64,000 bases of DNA from an uncultured Pelagibacteraceae bacterium (GTDB taxonomy: Bacteria; Pseudomonadota; Alphaproteobacteria; Pelagibacterales; Pelagibacteraceae): NCBI GenBank assembly GCA_902603555.1, contig CACKVD010000002.1, forward strand, positions 36,282 through 100,281, read 5' to 3'. Position numbers and translations under genes: made by a program. Below are positions 16,099 through 27,006 of this stretch, in pieces; positions within the stretch are counted from its first letter, which is position 1; every line of letters starts with the position of its first letter. Below the pieces are notes generated by a model. The model was not told the DNA's origin and ran no database searches. It worked only from the letters and a program-made list of their open reading frames with translations.

Positions 16099-17367
16099 AT
16101 GAGCACAAATAATAAAAATATACTTTACTGTTCCTTTTGTGGAAAGAGTCAACATGAAGTCAGAAAGCTTATAGCAGGTCCTACAGTTTTTATCTGTGAT
16201 GAATGTGTAGAACTTTGTATGGATATAATCAAAGAGGAAGGTAAAGATACTTTTGTAAAACATCAAGATGGCTTACCCTCACCAAAAGAAATTTGTACAG
16301 TTTTAGATGACTATGTCATTGGACAAACTCATGCTAAAAAAGTTTTATCAGTAGCGGTACACAATCATTATAAAAGATTAAATTACGAAAATAAAACTAG
16401 TAAAAATGTTGAGCTTGCTAAATCAAATATTCTTTTAGTTGGACCTACTGGCTGTGGAAAAACTTTATTAGCTCAAACTTTGGCTAGAATTTTGGATGTT
16501 CCCTTCACCATGGCTGATGCTACAACCCTTACTGAAGCGGGATATGTTGGCGAAGATGTAGAAAATATCATTTTAAAATTATTGCAGGCAGCAGATTATA
16601 ATGTTGAAAAAGCACAAAGAGGAATCGTATATATTGATGAAGTAGATAAGATAAGCAGAAAATCTGAAAACCCTTCAATTACTAGAGATGTTTCCGGCGA
16701 GGGAGTACAACAAGCATTACTTAAAATAATGGAAGGAACGATTGCAAGTGTTCCACCTCAAGGAGGAAGAAAACATCCTCAACAAGAATTTTTACAAGTT
16801 GATACTACAAATATCTTATTTATTTGTGGAGGAGCTTTCGCTGGTTTAGATAAAATTATATCTCAAAGAGACAAAGGAACTTCAATCGGTTTTGGAGCAG
16901 ATGTTAAAAATACACAAGATAAAAAAACTGGTGAATGGATGAAAGGTTTAGAACCAGAAGATTTATTAAAATATGGTTTAATACCAGAATTTATTGGAAG
17001 ATTACCTATGATCGCAACTTTGGAAGATTTAGATGAAAAATCTTTAATTAAGATATTACAAGAGCCAAAAAATTCTTTAATGAAACAATATCAAGAATTA
17101 TTTAAACTTGATGGAGCTAAGCTTACCTTTAAAGAAAGTGCTTTGAAAGAAATAGCTCTTAAAGCAATAAGAAAAAAAACTGGAGCAAGAGGTTTGAGAT
17201 CAATATTGGAAAATATTTTATTAAAAACTATGTATGATTTACCGAGTGCAGATAATATTGAAGAAGTAATAGTTGATTCAGCTGCAGTAAAAGGCCAATC
17301 ACAACCAATCGTGGTACACGCTAAAACTGACAATAAATCCAAGCCTGGAAAGACATCAGCGGCTTAA
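16099..17367 (+). CDS. clpX: ATP-dependent Clp protease ATP-binding subunit ClpX
   Basis: A 422-residue AAA+ unfoldase. Four zinc-finger cysteines (11, 14, 33, 36) form the substrate/adaptor-binding N-domain. The Walker A motif GPTGCGKT is at about 115-122, GYVGEDVEN and VYIDEVDKI (Walker B) follow, and GFGADV carries the loop that contacts ClpP. EFIGRLP and the GARGLRSI sensor-2 region close the AAA+ core. The 88-base spacer after clpP has no gene and no clear terminator. Confidence 0.96.
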   Translation: MSTNNKNILYCSFCGKSQHEVRKLIAGPTVFICDECVELCMDIIKEEGKDTFVKHQDGLPSPKEICTVLDDYVIGQTHAKKVLSVAVHNHYKRLNYENKTSKNVELAKSNILLVGPTGCGKTLLAQTLARILDVPFTMADATTLTEAGYVGEDVENIILKLLQAADYNVEKAQRGIVYIDEVDKISRKSENPSITRDVSGEGVQQALLKIMEGTIASVPPQGGRKHPQQEFLQVDTTNILFICGGAFAGLDKIISQRDKGTSIGFGADVKNTQDKKTGEWMKGLEPEDLLKYGLIPEFIGRLPMIATLEDLDEKSLIKILQEPKNSLMKQYQELFKLDGAKLTFKESALKEIALKAIRKKTGARGLRSILENILLKTMYDLPSADNIEEVIVDSAAVKGQSQPIVVHAKTDNKSKPGKTSAA

Positions 17368-17428
17368 TAACCTTAATAAATTGGAAAAAGGTATTGCAAT
17401 ATAAATTATTATATCCATATTTAGGGAT

Positions 17429-19807
17429 ATGGATGTTAAAATTTCTTCACCGTTATTACCACTTAGAGACATAGTAGTATTTCCTAGTATGGTTATTCCA
17501 CTTTTTGTAGGAAGAGATAAATCAATTTCTGCATTAAATGAAGTAATGAAAAAAGATAAAAAAATTATTCTAGTCACTCAACGTAACTCTGAAATAGATG
17601 ATCCAAAAAAAACAGATATTTTTATGTATGGATGTGAGGGTAGTATACTTCAACTTTTAAAATTACCAGACGGAACAGTAAAAGTTTTAGTTGAGGGTAT
17701 TAAAAGAGTTAAAATTTTAGATTTTAAAGATAATGAAAAATTTATAACGTGTGAATATACAGCTTTTAATGATATTGTTAACGACGATGAGGACTTATAC
17801 CCATTAGCTGTTACAGCAGTAAGAAGATTAGAAAAACTTACTTCTATTAATAAAAAGATTTCAAGTGAAACTATTAGCACCATAAAACAATTAAAAGAGC
17901 CCTCTCAAATAGCTGATAATATAGCATCTCATATAACAGCGACAATTTCAGAAAAACAACAAATTTTCGAAACGCCAGATGTTAAAAAAAGATTAAATTC
18001 AATTGTTAAAATAATGGAAAATGAAACAAGTATTATTGGTGTAGAGAAAAGAATTAGAGGTAGAGTTAAAACTCAAATGGAAAAAACTCAAAGAGAGTAT
18101 TATTTAAACGAACAATTAAAAGCTATCCAAAAAGAATTAGGTGAAATTGAAGATGGAAAAGATGAAAGCACAAGCCTTAATAAGGCAATTTTAAAAGCTA
18201 AAATGCCGAAAGAGGTTGAAAAAAAATGCTTACAAGAATTGAAAAAATTAAAAAACATGAGTCCAATGTCTGCAGAGGCAACGGTTGTTAGAAATTATTT
18301 AGATTGGATGACGGAGCTTCCTTGGCATAAAAAGAGTGAGGTTGATATTGATCTTACTAAAGCATTAAATATTTTAGATAAAGATCATTTTGGCCTAGAA
18401 AAAGTTAAGGAAAGAATTATAGAATTTTTAGCTGTTCAAAAAAGAATGGAAAAAATTAAGGGTCCTATCCTGTGTTTAGTTGGACCCCCAGGTGTTGGAA
18501 AAACATCTTTAGGAAAATCAATTGCCAAAGCCACAAACAGAGAATTTGTAAGAATGTCTGTTGGTGGTATGAGAGATGAGGCAGAAATAAGAGGTCATAG
18601 AAGAACTTACATAGGTTCTTTACCAGGAAAAATAATTCAAATGATGAAAAAAGCTGGAACTAAAAATCCTTTAATTTTATTAGATGAGATCGATAAAATT
18701 GGAAACGACTATAGAGGTGATCCTTCTTCCGCACTATTAGAGGCTTTAGATCCAGAGCAAAATACAGCATTTAATGATCATTATTTAGAAGTTGATTATG
18801 ATCTATCAGATGTAATGTTTGTTACTACAGCTAATACACTCAATATACTTCCTCCACTATTAGATAGAATGGAAGTTATTAGATTGGCTGGTTATACAGA
18901 AGATGAAAAAATTAACATTGCTAACAAATATCTTCTTCCAAAACAAATTAAAGATAATGGTGTTAAAGACAAAGAAATGAAACTAGGTAGTGATATAATT
19001 AAAGAGATAATTAGATGTTACACTAAAGAGTCTGGTGTTAGAAATCTTGAAAGAGAAATTTCTAAAGTTGCAAGAAAAGTTGTTAAAAAAGTTGTTGCTG
19101 GTGAGGAAAAAGAAGTTGAAGTAAACATTAAAAACTTAACTGACTTTTTAGGAGTACCGAAATTTAAATTTGGTGAATTGGAAAGTGAAAATAGAGTAGG
19201 AATTGTGACTGGTTTAGCATGGACAGAATATGGTGGTGAGATTTTAAAAATTGAAACTGTTACCATGCCTGGCAAAGGTAGAATGCAAATTACAGGGAAG
19301 CTTGGTGATGTTATGCAAGAGTCTGTAAAAGCTGCTAAATCATTTGTAAGATCAAAATGTCTAGAATATGGAATTATTCCTCCTTTATTTGAGAAAAAAG
19401 ATTTTCATATCCACGTTCCAGAGGGTGCAACACCTAAAGATGGTCCTTCAGCTGGTATAGGAATGGTTACATCTATCGTATCATCAATTACAAATATTCC
19501 AGTTAGAAGAGACGTTGCAATGACTGGTGAAGTTACTTTAACAGGTCAAGTATTACCTATTGGTGGATTAAAAGAAAAATTACTAGCTGCACATAGAGCA
19601 GGAATTAAAGAAGTTTTAATTCCGAAAGAAAATGAAAAAGATTTAGTAGATATGCCAAAAAAGATTATTGATGAAATTAAAATTACACCAGTTGAATTTG
19701 CTGATGAAGTATTAAGAATTGCTCTTACTAAAGAACTTAAAAAAACAGAATGGGTTGAGGTTGATATGTCAAAAAAAGATGACAAGTCTCAAGCAAGCAT
19801 TCAATAA
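17429..19807 (+). CDS. lon: Lon protease (ATP-dependent, class La)
   Basis: A 792-residue LonA. The N-terminal LON substrate-binding domain begins PLLPLRDIVVFPSMVIPLFVGR. The coiled-coil linker precedes the AAA+ module with Walker A GPPGVGKTS (about 351) and Walker B LILLDEIDKI. The C-terminal peptidase has PKDGPSAGIGMVT with the catalytic serine (about 675) and a lysine downstream in GGLKEKLLAA. It degrades misfolded and regulatory proteins. In many proteobacteria hupB follows lon; here a 38-residue membrane peptide gene follows instead. Confidence 0.96.
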   Translation: MDVKISSPLLPLRDIVVFPSMVIPLFVGRDKSISALNEVMKKDKKIILVTQRNSEIDDPKKTDIFMYGCEGSILQLLKLPDGTVKVLVEGIKRVKILDFKDNEKFITCEYTAFNDIVNDDEDLYPLAVTAVRRLEKLTSINKKISSETISTIKQLKEPSQIADNIASHITATISEKQQIFETPDVKKRLNSIVKIMENETSIIGVEKRIRGRVKTQMEKTQREYYLNEQLKAIQKELGEIEDGKDESTSLNKAILKAKMPKEVEKKCLQELKKLKNMSPMSAEATVVRNYLDWMTELPWHKKSEVDIDLTKALNILDKDHFGLEKVKERIIEFLAVQKRMEKIKGPILCLVGPPGVGKTSLGKSIAKATNREFVRMSVGGMRDEAEIRGHRRTYIGSLPGKIIQMMKKAGTKNPLILLDEIDKIGNDYRGDPSSALLEALDPEQNTAFNDHYLEVDYDLSDVMFVTTANTLNILPPLLDRMEVIRLAGYTEDEKINIANKYLLPKQIKDNGVKDKEMKLGSDIIKEIIRCYTKESGVRNLEREISKVARKVVKKVVAGEEKEVEVNIKNLTDFLGVPKFKFGELESENRVGIVTGLAWTEYGGEILKIETVTMPGKGRMQITGKLGDVMQESVKAAKSFVRSKCLEYGIIPPLFEKKDFHIHVPEGATPKDGPSAGIGMVTSIVSSITNIPVRRDVAMTGEVTLTGQVLPIGGLKEKLLAAHRAGIKEVLIPKENEKDLVDMPKKIIDEIKITPVEFADEVLRIALTKELKKTEWVEVDMSKKDDKSQASIQ

Positions 19808-19818
19808 TATAAAATTTC

Positions 19819-19935
19819 ATGGAATTTTTTTTTATTTTAATGGTAATATTTGTAGTTTATTACTTGTTAAGACCCACATCTAAAACTGAAGAAGATAATT
19901 TTAACTCCAAAAATAATTGGAGAGGTGGTTTTTAA
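19819..19935 (+). CDS. Very small membrane protein, 38 aa, unknown
   Basis: Starting 11 bases after lon, the frame encodes MEFFFILMVIFVVYYLLRP, one transmembrane helix, then a hydrophilic tail ending NNWRGGF. The abrupt change from hydrophobic helix to charged tail and the tight spacing to lon favour a real peptide, but the length is short enough that chance cannot be excluded. It occupies the place where hupB is often found in other proteobacteria. Confidence 0.45.
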   Translation: MEFFFILMVIFVVYYLLRPTSKTEEDNFNSKNNWRGGF

Positions 19936-19968
19936 AAATTTCCTTGATTTTATAACAACTAATTAATC

Positions 19969-19996
19969 TTGACGTTATTAGACTAATGGATATAAC
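19969..19996 (+). promoter_or_regulatory. Candidate sigma-70 promoter of tRNA-Val/tRNA-Asp
   Basis: TTGACG and TATAAC, each matching consensus at five of six positions, are separated by 16 bases. The expected start falls about 10 bases upstream of tRNA-Val. This is the best-matching promoter I see in the window, consistent with strong stable-RNA expression. Confidence 0.6.
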
Positions 19997-20012
19997 TCAC
20001 TACTTTGGTTGA

Positions 20013-20088
20013 GGGCGGTTAGCTCAGTTGGTAGAGCATCTCGTTTACACCGAGGGGGTCAAAGGTTCGAGTCCTTTACTGCCCACCA
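20013..20088 (+). tRNA. tRNA-Val (anticodon UAC)
   Basis: A 76-base cloverleaf with encoded CCA. The acceptor strands GGGCGGT and ACTGCCC pair with one G-U. The D arm is AGCTCAGTTGGTAGAGC, the anticodon loop TTTACAC gives anticodon TAC, and the T arm is AAAGGTTCGAGTCCTTT. It lies 15 bases before tRNA-Asp and is probably co-transcribed with it. Confidence 0.96.
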
Positions 20089-20103
20089 AAATGTATTATA
20101 TGT

Positions 20104-20180
20104 GGGGGTGTAGCTCAGTTGGTTAGAGCGATCGCCTGTCACGCGATAGGTCGAGGGTTCGAGTCCCTTCACTCCCGCCA
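20104..20180 (+). tRNA. tRNA-Asp (anticodon GUC)
   Basis: A 77-base cloverleaf with encoded CCA. The acceptor strands GGGGGTG and CACTCCC pair with one G-U. The anticodon loop CTGTCAC within the stem ATCGC/GCGAT gives GTC, and GGTTCGAGTCC forms the T loop. It is followed by the 209-base leader region of the nuo operon. Confidence 0.96.
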
Positions 20181-20389
20181 CAAAATGATAATGATTCTCA
20201 AATTAATAATTCAATGAATAAATAAGCCATAAAAAACGTGACCAATTTGCACTATAAATAAGTTTAAAAACAACTATATAAACTGTCAATTTAGCTGTGA
20301 TATTTAAACTTTAATTTTATAAAAAAAACAACTATAGTATGAATCTTATCGGAATTTTCTTATTCAAAGATTAATATATAACTAACATT
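20181..20389 (+). promoter_or_regulatory. Upstream region of the nuo operon
   Basis: This 209-base stretch has no coding frame and must hold the promoter of the 22-gene array starting with nuoA. Just after tRNA-Asp is GATAATGATTCTCA, which matches 12 of the first 14 positions of the classical Fur box; the rest of the 19-base consensus matches poorly. Several AT-rich -10-like words occur, but I cannot pick one with a well-spaced -35 box. Confidence 0.4.
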
Positions 20390-20758
20390 ATGACTGCGGA
20401 TTTTTTAAAAGATTACTTACCGATAATTTTATTCCTTATTATAGCTTTTGGCTTAAGTTGTGCATTTATTGTACTCAACTTTATCCTATCTCCAAAAAAT
20501 CCAGACCCTGAAAAATTGTCTGCATATGAGTGTGGTTTTGAACCTTTTCAAGATTCTAGAATGGAATTTGATGTTAGATTTTACTTAGTTGCAATTCTTT
20601 TTATTATTTTTGATTTAGAAATTGCATTTTTATTTCCTTGGGCAATATCACTTGGAAATATTGGAATTCTTGGTTTTTCATCAATGATGATTTTTTTATT
20701 CATACTGACAATTGGTTTTATTTATGAGTGGAAAAAAGGTGCATTAGATTGGGAATGA
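20390..20758 (+). CDS. nuoA: NADH-quinone oxidoreductase subunit A
   Basis: A 122-residue protein with three transmembrane helices. The conserved loop ending in AYECGFEPF carries the signature cysteine, followed by [22 protein letters not shown] with conserved acidic residues. NuoA sits at the junction between the peripheral arm and the proton-pumping membrane arm of complex I. It is the first of 14 nuo genes in canonical A-to-N order. Its TGA overlaps the nuoB ATG. Confidence 0.95.
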   Translation: MTADFLKDYLPIILFLIIAFGLSCAFIVLNFILSPKNPDPEKLSAYECGFEPFQDSRMEFDVRFYLVAILFIIFDLEIAFLFPWAISLGNIGILGFSSMMIFLFILTIGFIYEWKKGALDWE

Positions 20759-21285
20759 CAATTAATAAAATGAATAATAAAACAGAACAAATACCAAAAG
20801 AATTTAAACAGCTTGCCGAAGATTTTGGTAAAAATGGTTTCATTACTACCTCTCTAGATAATTTAATAAACTGGTCAAGAGCAGGATCTCTTCATTGGAT
20901 GACTTTCGGTCTTGCTTGTTGTGCAGTAGAAATGATGCAAACAGCAATGCCTAGATATGATTTAGAAAGATTTGGGGCAGCACCAAGAGGATCACCGAGG
21001 CAATCAGATGTAATGATTGTTGCTGGAACACTCACAAATAAAATGGCACCTGCACTAAGAAAAGTTTACGATCAAATGCCAGAACCAAGATATGTAATAT
21101 CTATGGGAAGTTGTGCAAATGGTGGAGGCTATTATCATTATTCTTATTCTGTCGTAAGAGGTTGTGATCGAATAGTGCCTGTTGATATTTATGTACCTGG
21201 ATGTCCACCTTCCGCTGAGGCACTTCTATATGGGATTATGCAATTACAAAAAAAAATTAGGAATAAAGGTTCATTTAATAGATAA
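20755..21285 (+). CDS. nuoB: NADH-quinone oxidoreductase subunit B
   Basis: The ORF track starts nine codons too early, inside nuoA; the ATG overlapping the nuoA stop (ATGA) gives 176 residues and is preferred. [19 protein letters not shown] and [12 protein letters not shown] hold the four cysteines that bind cluster N2, the last iron-sulfur centre before quinone. The subunit forms the quinone-reduction site with NuoD. Confidence 0.95.
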   Translation: MTINKMNNKTEQIPKEFKQLAEDFGKNGFITTSLDNLINWSRAGSLHWMTFGLACCAVEMMQTAMPRYDLERFGAAPRGSPRQSDVMIVAGTLTNKMAPALRKVYDQMPEPRYVISMGSCANGGGYYHYSYSVVRGCDRIVPVDIYVPGCPPSAEALLYGIMQLQKKIRNKGSFNR

Positions 21286-21286
21286 A

Positions 21287-21892
21287 ATGATAAATTTAAT
21301 CGATTTAGAAAAGAAGATTAATTCAGAGTTAGCAACGAAAATTAACAAGACTGAAATCAAACATAATCAAATTTATATAGAAATTGATAAAGATGACTTA
21401 ATAGATGTAACTTTATTTATTAAAACAAATAAAGATACAAAATTTAGACAGCTAATAGACATAACTGTTGTTGATTACCCTGAAAAAGTTCAAAGATTTA
21501 AGATTGTATATTTATTTTTAAGTCATGAATTTAATCAAAGAATAATTTTGAGTTATTTCATAAATGAAAATGAAGTTATTTCTTCTTTAACTTCAATTTT
21601 TCCATCAGCTAATTGGATGGAAAGAGAAGTTTTTGATATGTATGGTGTTAATTTTAAAAACCACCCTGATTTAAGAAGAATTCTTACTGATTATGGTTTT
21701 GAAGGCCACCCTTTAAGAAAAGATTTTCCATTAACTGGTCATTCCGAGGTTAGATATAGTGAGGAGCAAAAAAAAGTCATTAATGAGCCAGTTAAGCTTG
21801 AGCAGAATTACAGAAACTTTGATTATGAAAGCCCATGGGAAGGAACTAAATATATTAAAGAACAAACGAATACAGATGACAAAAAAAATTAA
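21287..21892 (+). CDS. nuoC: NADH-quinone oxidoreductase subunit C
   Basis: The track start lies in another frame over nuoB; ATG at 21287, one base after the nuoB stop, gives 201 residues beginning [10 protein letters not shown]. The 30-kDa subunit signature is clear: [21 protein letters not shown] followed by [15 protein letters not shown]. NuoC is a peripheral-arm scaffold next to NuoD; the two are separate genes here, unlike the nuoCD fusion of E. coli. Confidence 0.95.
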   Translation: MINLIDLEKKINSELATKINKTEIKHNQIYIEIDKDDLIDVTLFIKTNKDTKFRQLIDITVVDYPEKVQRFKIVYLFLSHEFNQRIILSYFINENEVISSLTSIFPSANWMEREVFDMYGVNFKNHPDLRRILTDYGFEGHPLRKDFPLTGHSEVRYSEEQKKVINEPVKLEQNYRNFDYESPWEGTKYIKEQTNTDDKKN

Positions 21893-23051
21893 AAACTTAA
21901 ATTTAAATTTTGGCCCACAACATCCTGCTGCTCACGGCGTGTTAAGACTAATTTTAGAGTTAGATGGTGAAGTTGTTGAAAAAGCAGATCCTCATATTGG
22001 TTTGCTGCATAGAGGAACTGAAAAGTTAATTGAAAACAAAACTTACATGCAAGCCGTACCTTACTTTGATCGACTAGATTATGTGGCACCAATGAACCAG
22101 GAGCATGCTTTTGCACTTGCTATAGAAAAGATATTAAATATTGAAGTGCCTATTAGAGCACAATTCATAAGAGTTATGTTTTGTGAAATAGGAAGAATCC
22201 TAAGTCATATTTTAAATGTAACTACTCAGGCTTTAGATGTAGGTGCATTAACACCATCTTTGTGGGGTTTTGAAGAAAGAGAAACTTTAATGACGTTCTA
22301 CGAAAGAGCTTCTGGCTCACGACTACATGCAAATTATTTTAGAGCTGGTGGTGTACATCAAGATTTACCCGCTGGTTTGGAAAATGATATAGCTAAATTT
22401 TGTGAGGGATTTCCAAAAATAATTAATGATTTAGAAAACCTCTTAACAGATAACAGAATTTTTAAACAAAGAAATGTAGATATCGGGATTGTTACCAAGG
22501 AAGATGCTTTGGATTATTCTTTTTCAGGAGTGATGATTAGAGGTTCTGGTGTTCCATGGGATTTGAGAAAATCACAACCATATGATTGTTACGAACAGTT
22601 AGAATTTAAAATTCCTGTAGGAAAAAATGGTGATTGTTATGATCGATATTTATGTAGAATTGAAGAAATGAAAGAAAGTGTATCAATTATTAAACAATGT
22701 TTAGCTAAGATGGAAAAAGGTCCTATTAAAACTCTAGATGGAAAAATAACACCTCCATCAAAAAAAGAAATCAAACAATCTATGGAAGCTTTAATACATC
22801 ATTTTAAATTATTTACAGAGGGATACAGAGTTCCAGAGGATGAAATTTATACAGCTGTTGAGGCACCTAAAGGTGAATTTGGAGTATATTTAATTTCAGA
22901 TGGTTCAAGCAAACCCTATAAGTGCAAAATCAGAGCACCAGGTTTTTCACATTTACAGTCTATGGATTATTTAATTAGGGGTCACATGTTAGCGGATGTT
23001 CCTGCAGTATTAGGGTCCCTTGACATTGTTTTTGGAGAGGTAGATAGATGA
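21876..23051 (+). CDS. nuoD: NADH-quinone oxidoreductase subunit D
   Basis: The true start is the ATG at 21876, overlapping the nuoC end by 17 bases, giving 391 residues beginning [21 protein letters not shown]. The HPAAHG histidine loop helps line the quinone pocket. Other 49-kDa subunit segments visible are [12 protein letters not shown] and the C-terminal [36 protein letters not shown]. The track's longer 430-residue form includes nonfamily sequence read from the nuoC region. Confidence 0.95.
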   Translation: MTKKIKNLNLNFGPQHPAAHGVLRLILELDGEVVEKADPHIGLLHRGTEKLIENKTYMQAVPYFDRLDYVAPMNQEHAFALAIEKILNIEVPIRAQFIRVMFCEIGRILSHILNVTTQALDVGALTPSLWGFEERETLMTFYERASGSRLHANYFRAGGVHQDLPAGLENDIAKFCEGFPKIINDLENLLTDNRIFKQRNVDIGIVTKEDALDYSFSGVMIRGSGVPWDLRKSQPYDCYEQLEFKIPVGKNGDCYDRYLCRIEEMKESVSIIKQCLAKMEKGPIKTLDGKITPPSKKEIKQSMEALIHHFKLFTEGYRVPEDEIYTAVEAPKGEFGVYLISDGSSKPYKCKIRAPGFSHLQSMDYLIRGHMLADVPAVLGSLDIVFGEVDR

Positions 23052-23656
23052 GTTTAAAAAGACCTGCCAAAGATCAGCCAAAAAATTTTGAATTTAGTTC
23101 CTCTTCACTAGAGGCAGCGAAAACTATAGTTGCAAGATATCCTGAAGGTAAACAGCAAAGCGCAGTTATGGCATTACTTTATATTGCTCAAAAGCAAAAT
23201 AATAATTGGATACCTTTGGCTGCTATGAAATACATCGCGAAGTTCTTAAATATGCCTTACATAAAAGTTTATGAAGTGGCAACTTTCTATTCAATGTACA
23301 ATTTATCTCCTGTAGGTAAATATTTTGTTCAAGTTTGTACAACAACACCATGTATGATTAGAGGTGCAAATAAATTAGTTGAAGCATGTAAAGAAAAAAT
23401 TTCAGAAAATGAGTCTGAACTTTCAAATGACAAAAGCTGTTCTTGGATGGAAGTTGAATGCTTGGGTGCATGTGTTAATGCTCCGATGATGCAAATAAAT
23501 GATGATTATTATGAAGACCTTGACAAAGAAAAAACTTTAAAAATTTTAGATAAAATTTTAAATGGTGAAAAACCCAAACCAGGTTCTTATAGAGGAAGAA
23601 TAAATAATGAACCTGAAAATAATAGAAAAACACTCATGGATTTAAAAAATGCTTAA
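23048..23656 (+). CDS. nuoE: NADH-quinone oxidoreductase subunit E
   Basis: A 202-residue 24-kDa-type subunit. Four cysteines in [11 protein letters not shown] and [12 protein letters not shown] bind the [2Fe-2S] cluster N1a. It forms the NADH-oxidising head with NuoF. The start overlaps the nuoD stop by four bases (ATGA), and its end overlaps nuoF by eight (ATGCTTAA). The last 30 residues are a hydrophilic tail. Confidence 0.95.
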   Translation: MSLKRPAKDQPKNFEFSSSSLEAAKTIVARYPEGKQQSAVMALLYIAQKQNNNWIPLAAMKYIAKFLNMPYIKVYEVATFYSMYNLSPVGKYFVQVCTTTPCMIRGANKLVEACKEKISENESELSNDKSCSWMEVECLGACVNAPMMQINDDYYEDLDKEKTLKILDKILNGEKPKPGSYRGRINNEPENNRKTLMDLKNA

Positions 23657-24977
23657 GGATCAAGATAGAATATTTCAAAATTTATATAATGATTTGGGTT
23701 CAGACTTAAATTCATCTCAAAAAAGAGGTGACTGGGTTAATACTAAAGAGTTTACTGATAAAGGTAGAGAATGGATAATTAATGAAATTAAAGACTCTCA
23801 ACTAAGAGGTAGAGGAGGAGCTGGTTTTCCGACAGGTTTAAAGTGGTCTTTTGCGCCCAAAGAAGTTGGATCAAGACCTCATTACTTAGTAATTAATGGA
23901 GATGAGTCTGAACCAGGAACTTGTAAAGATAGAGACATATTAAGATTTGAACCTCATAAATTAATAGAAGGATGTTTGATTGCTTCTTATGCTGTGCAAG
24001 CGCATGTTTGTTACATTTATATAAGAGGTGAGTATTTTGTTGATGGACAAAAACTTCAAGCTGCCATTGACGAAGCATATAAAAAAAATTTAATTGGTAA
24101 AAATGCTGCTGGGACAGGATGGGATTTAGATATTTATATTCATTACGGTGCAGGTGCTTATATTTGTGGTGAAGAGACAGCATTACTTGAAAGTATAGAA
24201 GGGAAAAAGGGTCAACCAAGATTAAAGCCACCTTTTCCAGCGTTAATAGGACTTTATGGATGTCCTACAATAATCAATAATGTTGAAACTATAGCTGTAG
24301 TTCCAACAATTCTTAGAAGAGGAGGAAAATGGTTTGCTTCCCTTGGTAGAGAAAAAAATACAGGTACAAAAATTTTCTGCATATCTGGAAATGTAAATAA
24401 TCCATGTAATGTCGAAGAAGAAATGAACATACCTTTAAAAGAATTAATAGAAGTTCATGCTGGCGGTGTTATTGGAGGTTGGGATAACTTAAAAGCTGTA
24501 ATTCCTGGTGGTTCTTCAATGCCTTTAATTCCAAAGGAAAAATGTGAAACATTAACGATGGATTTTGACTCCTTAATGGCTGAAAAAAGTGGTTTGGGGA
24601 CAGCTGGGGTTGTCGTAATTAATAAGGATCAAGATATAATTAAATGTATGGCTAGAATTGCAAGATTTTATAAACATGAAAGTTGTGGTCAATGTACGCC
24701 TTGTAGAGAGGGATCAGGTTGGATGTGGAGAATGCTTGAGAGAATGGCTAGAGGTGAAGCATCCAGAGATGAAATAGAAATGCTTGGGGATGTAACTAAA
24801 CAAATAGAGGGACATACTATTTGTGCATTTGGTGAAGGATCTTCCTGGCCTGTTCAAGGTTTATTGAGACATTTTAAAGATGAAATAAAAAAAAGAAACA
24901 AATTTGATCCAATAGTGAGGGAAAATAAAAATATTCCTTATTTAGTAGATCAACACTTATTAGATAAAAATGCTTAA
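23649..24977 (+). CDS. nuoF: NADH-quinone oxidoreductase subunit F (NADH-binding)
   Basis: A 442-residue subunit that oxidises NADH through FMN. The glycine-rich [13 protein letters not shown] and the FMN segment [21 protein letters not shown] are present. Cysteines in [14 protein letters not shown], with one further downstream in TICAFGEG, bind [4Fe-4S] cluster N3. Both ends overlap their neighbours through the same eight-base ATGCTTAA junction. Confidence 0.96.
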   Translation: MLKDQDRIFQNLYNDLGSDLNSSQKRGDWVNTKEFTDKGREWIINEIKDSQLRGRGGAGFPTGLKWSFAPKEVGSRPHYLVINGDESEPGTCKDRDILRFEPHKLIEGCLIASYAVQAHVCYIYIRGEYFVDGQKLQAAIDEAYKKNLIGKNAAGTGWDLDIYIHYGAGAYICGEETALLESIEGKKGQPRLKPPFPALIGLYGCPTIINNVETIAVVPTILRRGGKWFASLGREKNTGTKIFCISGNVNNPCNVEEEMNIPLKELIEVHAGGVIGGWDNLKAVIPGGSSMPLIPKEKCETLTMDFDSLMAEKSGLGTAGVVVINKDQDIIKCMARIARFYKHESCGQCTPCREGSGWMWRMLERMARGEASRDEIEMLGDVTKQIEGHTICAFGEGSSWPVQGLLRHFKDEIKKRNKFDPIVRENKNIPYLVDQHLLDKNA

Positions 24978-27003
24978 ATTAAAAGTAAATGATACTGAAG
25001 TAGAAGTTGAAGAAGGATTAACTGTTCTTCAAGCTTGTGAAAAAGCTGGAGTTGAAATTCCAAGATTCTGCTACCATGAAAAACTATCTATAGCTGGTAA
25101 TTGTAGAATGTGTTTAGTCGAAATGGAAAAATCACCTAAACCTGTTGCATCATGTGCTATGCCTGCTGCTAATGGAATGGTTATTAAAACTAATACTCCT
25201 AAAATAGAAAAATCAAGAAAAGGTGTTATGGAATTTTTGTTAACTAATCATCCTTTAGATTGTCCAGTTTGTGATCAAGGTGGGGAGTGCGATCTACAAG
25301 ATCAATCAATGTTTTATGGAATAGATAAATCAAGATTTAAAGAAAATAAAAGATTTGTAACAGATAAAAATATGGGTCCACTAATCAAAACGCAGATGAC
25401 CAGATGTATCCATTGTACAAGATGTGTAAGATTTGCAACTGAAATTGCAGGTGTACCTGAACTTGGTGCGATTGGAAGAGGTGAAGATATGGAAATCACA
25501 ACTTATTTAGAACAATCTGTGCAATCAGAATTATCTGGAAATGTTATAGATCTTTGCCCAGTTGGAGCACTAACATCTAAACCATATGTGTTCGAAGCAA
25601 GGCCGTGGGAACTAAAAAAAACAGAGACTATCGATGTTATGGATGCTGTCGGATCTAATATTAGGGTTGATACATATGATTGGGAAGTAAAAAGAGTTTT
25701 ACCTATTATTAACGAGGATATTAATGAAGAATGGATTTCTGATAAAACAAGATATGCATGTGATGGTTTATTAAATCAAAGACTTGATACTCCTTACATT
25801 AAGTATAACAATAAATTTGAAAAAGCATCTTGGGATGAAGTTTTTAAAATTATTAAATCAAAAATAAAAAATACAAATAAAGATAAAATATGTGGTTTTG
25901 TGGGTGACCTTACAAATATGGAAACAAGTTTTATTTTTAAAGAATTTTTTGATAGAACTATCGAAACAAATAAATATGAGTCTAGATCAAAACAAAATTT
26001 AATAGATAATTCAGTAAGAGAAAATTATTTATTTAATTCATCAATTAATGGAATTGAGGAAACAGATTTAATTTTATTAATAGGAGCCAATCCTAGATTT
26101 GAAGCGACAATGGTAAATGCTAGAATTCGTAAAGCATATTTAAATAATCAAACTAAAATAATTTCTTTAAATGATGTTGGAGACTTAACTTATTCATATG
26201 ATTTTTTAGATGGAAAAACGGAAACCATCAAAGATATTATTGAAAATAATAATGAAATATCAAAAAAGGTTATAGCTGCAAAAAAACCTATGATCATCTT
26301 AGGTGAGTCATTTTTTAATACAAAGTCAGCAAATTATTTATTTTACTCTTTAAAAAGATTTTTAAAGGAAAATAATAAAATCACAAGTGAATGGAATAGT
26401 TTAAATATTTTATCTTCAGATGCAGCTACAGTTGGTAATTTAGATTTAGGTATCATCAATTCAAAAGATAATTTGATTGATGATTTAAAAGAAAATAAAT
26501 TTGAATTAATTTATCTACTTGGACAAGATAATTTAGACTTTAATAAAAAAAATGAATTTATAATTTATCAAGGTAGTCATGGTGATAAAGGTGCAGAAAT
26601 TGCAGACATTATTCTTCCAGGTGCTGCATATACTGAACAATCAGCTCACTTCACAAATTTGGAAGGAAAAATTCAAAAAGCTTATAAAGCATCATACCCA
26701 CCAGGTGAAGCTAAAGAAGATTGGCAAATAATAAATGAATTAGCAGAAATGATGAATAATAGAAAACTTTTTAACGATAAAGATGAACTTGAAAGTAGTA
26801 TGTTTAACTTTTTAAATATTAAAAAAGAAAAACAAAATTTTGATGCTATAGAAGATATTAATCAAAATAATTTTGAAAATGAAAATTTAAAAATAAATTT
26901 CAAAGATTATTATTTCTCTAACGTAATCGCTCGTTCATCTAAAACAATGTTAGATTGTTATAATTCTAAGTTTGATATTAAACGTACTGGTACAGAAGGT
27001 TAA
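24970..27003 (+). CDS. nuoG: NADH-quinone oxidoreductase subunit G
   Basis: A 677-residue iron-sulfur subunit. The N-terminal ferredoxin-like domain has [20 protein letters not shown] for N1b. [18 protein letters not shown] supplies N5 ligands, and [13 protein letters not shown] with IDLCPVGAL supplies N4. The second half is the degenerate molybdopterin-oxidoreductase-like domain, much more lysine/asparagine-rich and looser in sequence than the N-terminus. It carries electrons from NuoE/F towards NuoI. The start overlaps nuoF by eight bases. Confidence 0.95.
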   Translation: MLKLKVNDTEVEVEEGLTVLQACEKAGVEIPRFCYHEKLSIAGNCRMCLVEMEKSPKPVASCAMPAANGMVIKTNTPKIEKSRKGVMEFLLTNHPLDCPVCDQGGECDLQDQSMFYGIDKSRFKENKRFVTDKNMGPLIKTQMTRCIHCTRCVRFATEIAGVPELGAIGRGEDMEITTYLEQSVQSELSGNVIDLCPVGALTSKPYVFEARPWELKKTETIDVMDAVGSNIRVDTYDWEVKRVLPIINEDINEEWISDKTRYACDGLLNQRLDTPYIKYNNKFEKASWDEVFKIIKSKIKNTNKDKICGFVGDLTNMETSFIFKEFFDRTIETNKYESRSKQNLIDNSVRENYLFNSSINGIEETDLILLIGANPRFEATMVNARIRKAYLNNQTKIISLNDVGDLTYSYDFLDGKTETIKDIIENNNEISKKVIAAKKPMIILGESFFNTKSANYLFYSLKRFLKENNKITSEWNSLNILSSDAATVGNLDLGIINSKDNLIDDLKENKFELIYLLGQDNLDFNKKNEFIIYQGSHGDKGAEIADIILPGAAYTEQSAHFTNLEGKIQKAYKASYPPGEAKEDWQIINELAEMMNNRKLFNDKDELESSMFNFLNIKKEKQNFDAIEDINQNNFENENLKINFKDYYFSNVIARSSKTMLDCYNSKFDIKRTGTEG

Positions 27004-27006
27004 TTA

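Noticed and set aside
20013-20180. tRNA-Val/tRNA-Asp pair as an island attachment site
   Set aside because: No integrase, direct repeat of a tRNA end, or foreign-looking genes are found; both sides are core genes.
21182-21286. Longer nuoC start in the ORF track
   Set aside because: The extra 35 residues are out-of-frame sequence over nuoB and do not resemble NuoC; the ATG one base after nuoB fits the family.
23893-24231. 112-residue minus-strand ORF inside nuoF
   Set aside because: Shadow of the well-supported nuoF gene; its His/Gln/Leu-rich sequence has no family features.
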